5,728 bases of DNA, from NCBI GenBank assembly GCA_947628595.1, contig CANRAN010000087.1, positions 1 to 5,728 of the forward strand, read 5' to 3'. The notes beneath the pieces were generated by a model. That model did no database searches. It was given only the letters and a program-made list of their open reading frames with translations, and was not told the DNA's origin. Made by a program: the position numbers and the translations under genes. Position 1 is the stretch's first letter. Each line of letters begins with the position of its first letter. This stretch comes from an uncultured Clostridia bacterium (lineage in GTDB: Bacteria; Bacillota; Clostridia; Oscillospirales; Acutalibacteraceae). Shown here in pieces: positions 5,421-5,728 of the stretch.

Positions 5421-5728
5421 TTGGCAAAGAAAAACGCGCAGGAATACGGAAATGAAAGTATAAGCTCCCTCAAAGGTGCGGATAGAGTAAGGAAACGTCC
5501 GGCGGTTATATTCGGCTCTGACGGTATAGAGGGATGTCAGCATTCCGCATTTGAGATACTTTCCAATTCCATTGATGAGGCAAGAGAGGGTTACGGCAAG
5601 AAAATTATAATTACAAAATATGCCGACCACTCGATAGAGGTTGAGGATTTCGGCAGAGGAATACCCGTTGATTACAATAAAAATGAGGAAAGATATAACT
5701 GGGAGCTTGTTTTCTGTGAGCTTTATGC
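5421..5728 (+). CDS. Type IIA topoisomerase B subunit (ParE/GyrB-like), N-terminal part, cut by window edge
   Basis: 102 codons from a TTG start, open to the window end. This is the start of the GHKL ATPase domain. SISSLKGADRVRKRPAVIFG (13-32) aligns with the GyrB 'LKGLDAVRKRPGMYIG' strap region. FEILSNSIDEA (44-54) is the N-box: Glu45 matches the catalytic Glu42 and Asn49 the magnesium ligand Asn46 of E. coli GyrB. DFGRGIPV (76-83) is the G1 motif, with Phe77 replacing the usual Asn. WELVFCELYA (94 onward) corresponds to the helix before the ATP lid. The enzyme would use ATP to drive DNA strand passage with a ParC/GyrA-like partner, expected downstream but not visible. The divergent motifs look like the second, ParE-type enzyme of clostridia rather than canonical GyrB; I cannot settle ParE versus a further paralog from this fragment. 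Confidence 0.9.
   Translation, partial: MAKKNAQEYGNESISSLKGADRVRKRPAVIFGSDGIEGCQHSAFEILSNSIDEAREGYGKKIIITKYADHSIEVEDFGRGIPVDYNKNEERYNWELVFCELY

Noticed and set aside
1..5728. Mobile element, CRISPR array, phage or toxin-antitoxin locus
   Set aside because: No transposase or integrase, no terminal or spaced repeats, and base use is even across the genes; apart from the SUKH protein there is nothing of a defence or conflict system.

Overview
The window looks like chromosome of a low-GC Gram-positive gut-type anaerobe (Clostridia, most likely Oscillospiraceae/Ruminococcus-like). I base this on AT-rich intergenic DNA, frequent AUA and AGA codons, strong GAGG-type ribosome sites, and a clostridial-style type II topoisomerase B subunit with a DFGRGIP motif. 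The taxon is an inference from style, not from an alignment.

Layout. Positions 1-191 (minus strand) hold the first 63 codons of a protein whose N-terminus resembles the sensor region of PucR/CdaR-like (sugar-diacid type) regulators. A 478-bp AT-rich divergent intergenic region follows (192-669). It carries a near-consensus extended -10 promoter pointing right, a weaker candidate promoter pointing left, a perfect 18-bp palindrome and a leader hairpin. Rightward there are five genes on one strand with gaps of 16, 23, 77 and 42 bp: a U32-family Fe-S protein (670-1893), a NimA/pyridoxamine-phosphate-oxidase-like flavin-binding protein (1910-2386), UvrB (2410-4368), a SMI1/KNR4 (SUKH) domain protein with an unusual acidic N-terminus (4446-5378), and the start of a GyrB/ParE-type topoisomerase subunit beginning at TTG (5421 to the window end).

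How they work together. The first three genes are close enough to be one transcript from the 594-622 promoter. The set is mostly housekeeping: probable tRNA or other hydroxylation chemistry (U32), a flavin/redox enzyme, nucleotide excision repair and DNA topology. No intrinsic terminator is visible between the genes, so read-through into the SUKH and topoisomerase genes is possible. No mobile element, CRISPR array, tRNA or rRNA was seen.

The least explained part is the SUKH gene. Its N-terminal 90 residues carry three copies of a GLD-[KM]-I-[KR] motif, and its ribosome site can be paired into a hairpin. I see no complete undescribed multi-gene system here. The SUKH protein and the palindromes in the divergent promoter region are the best leads.
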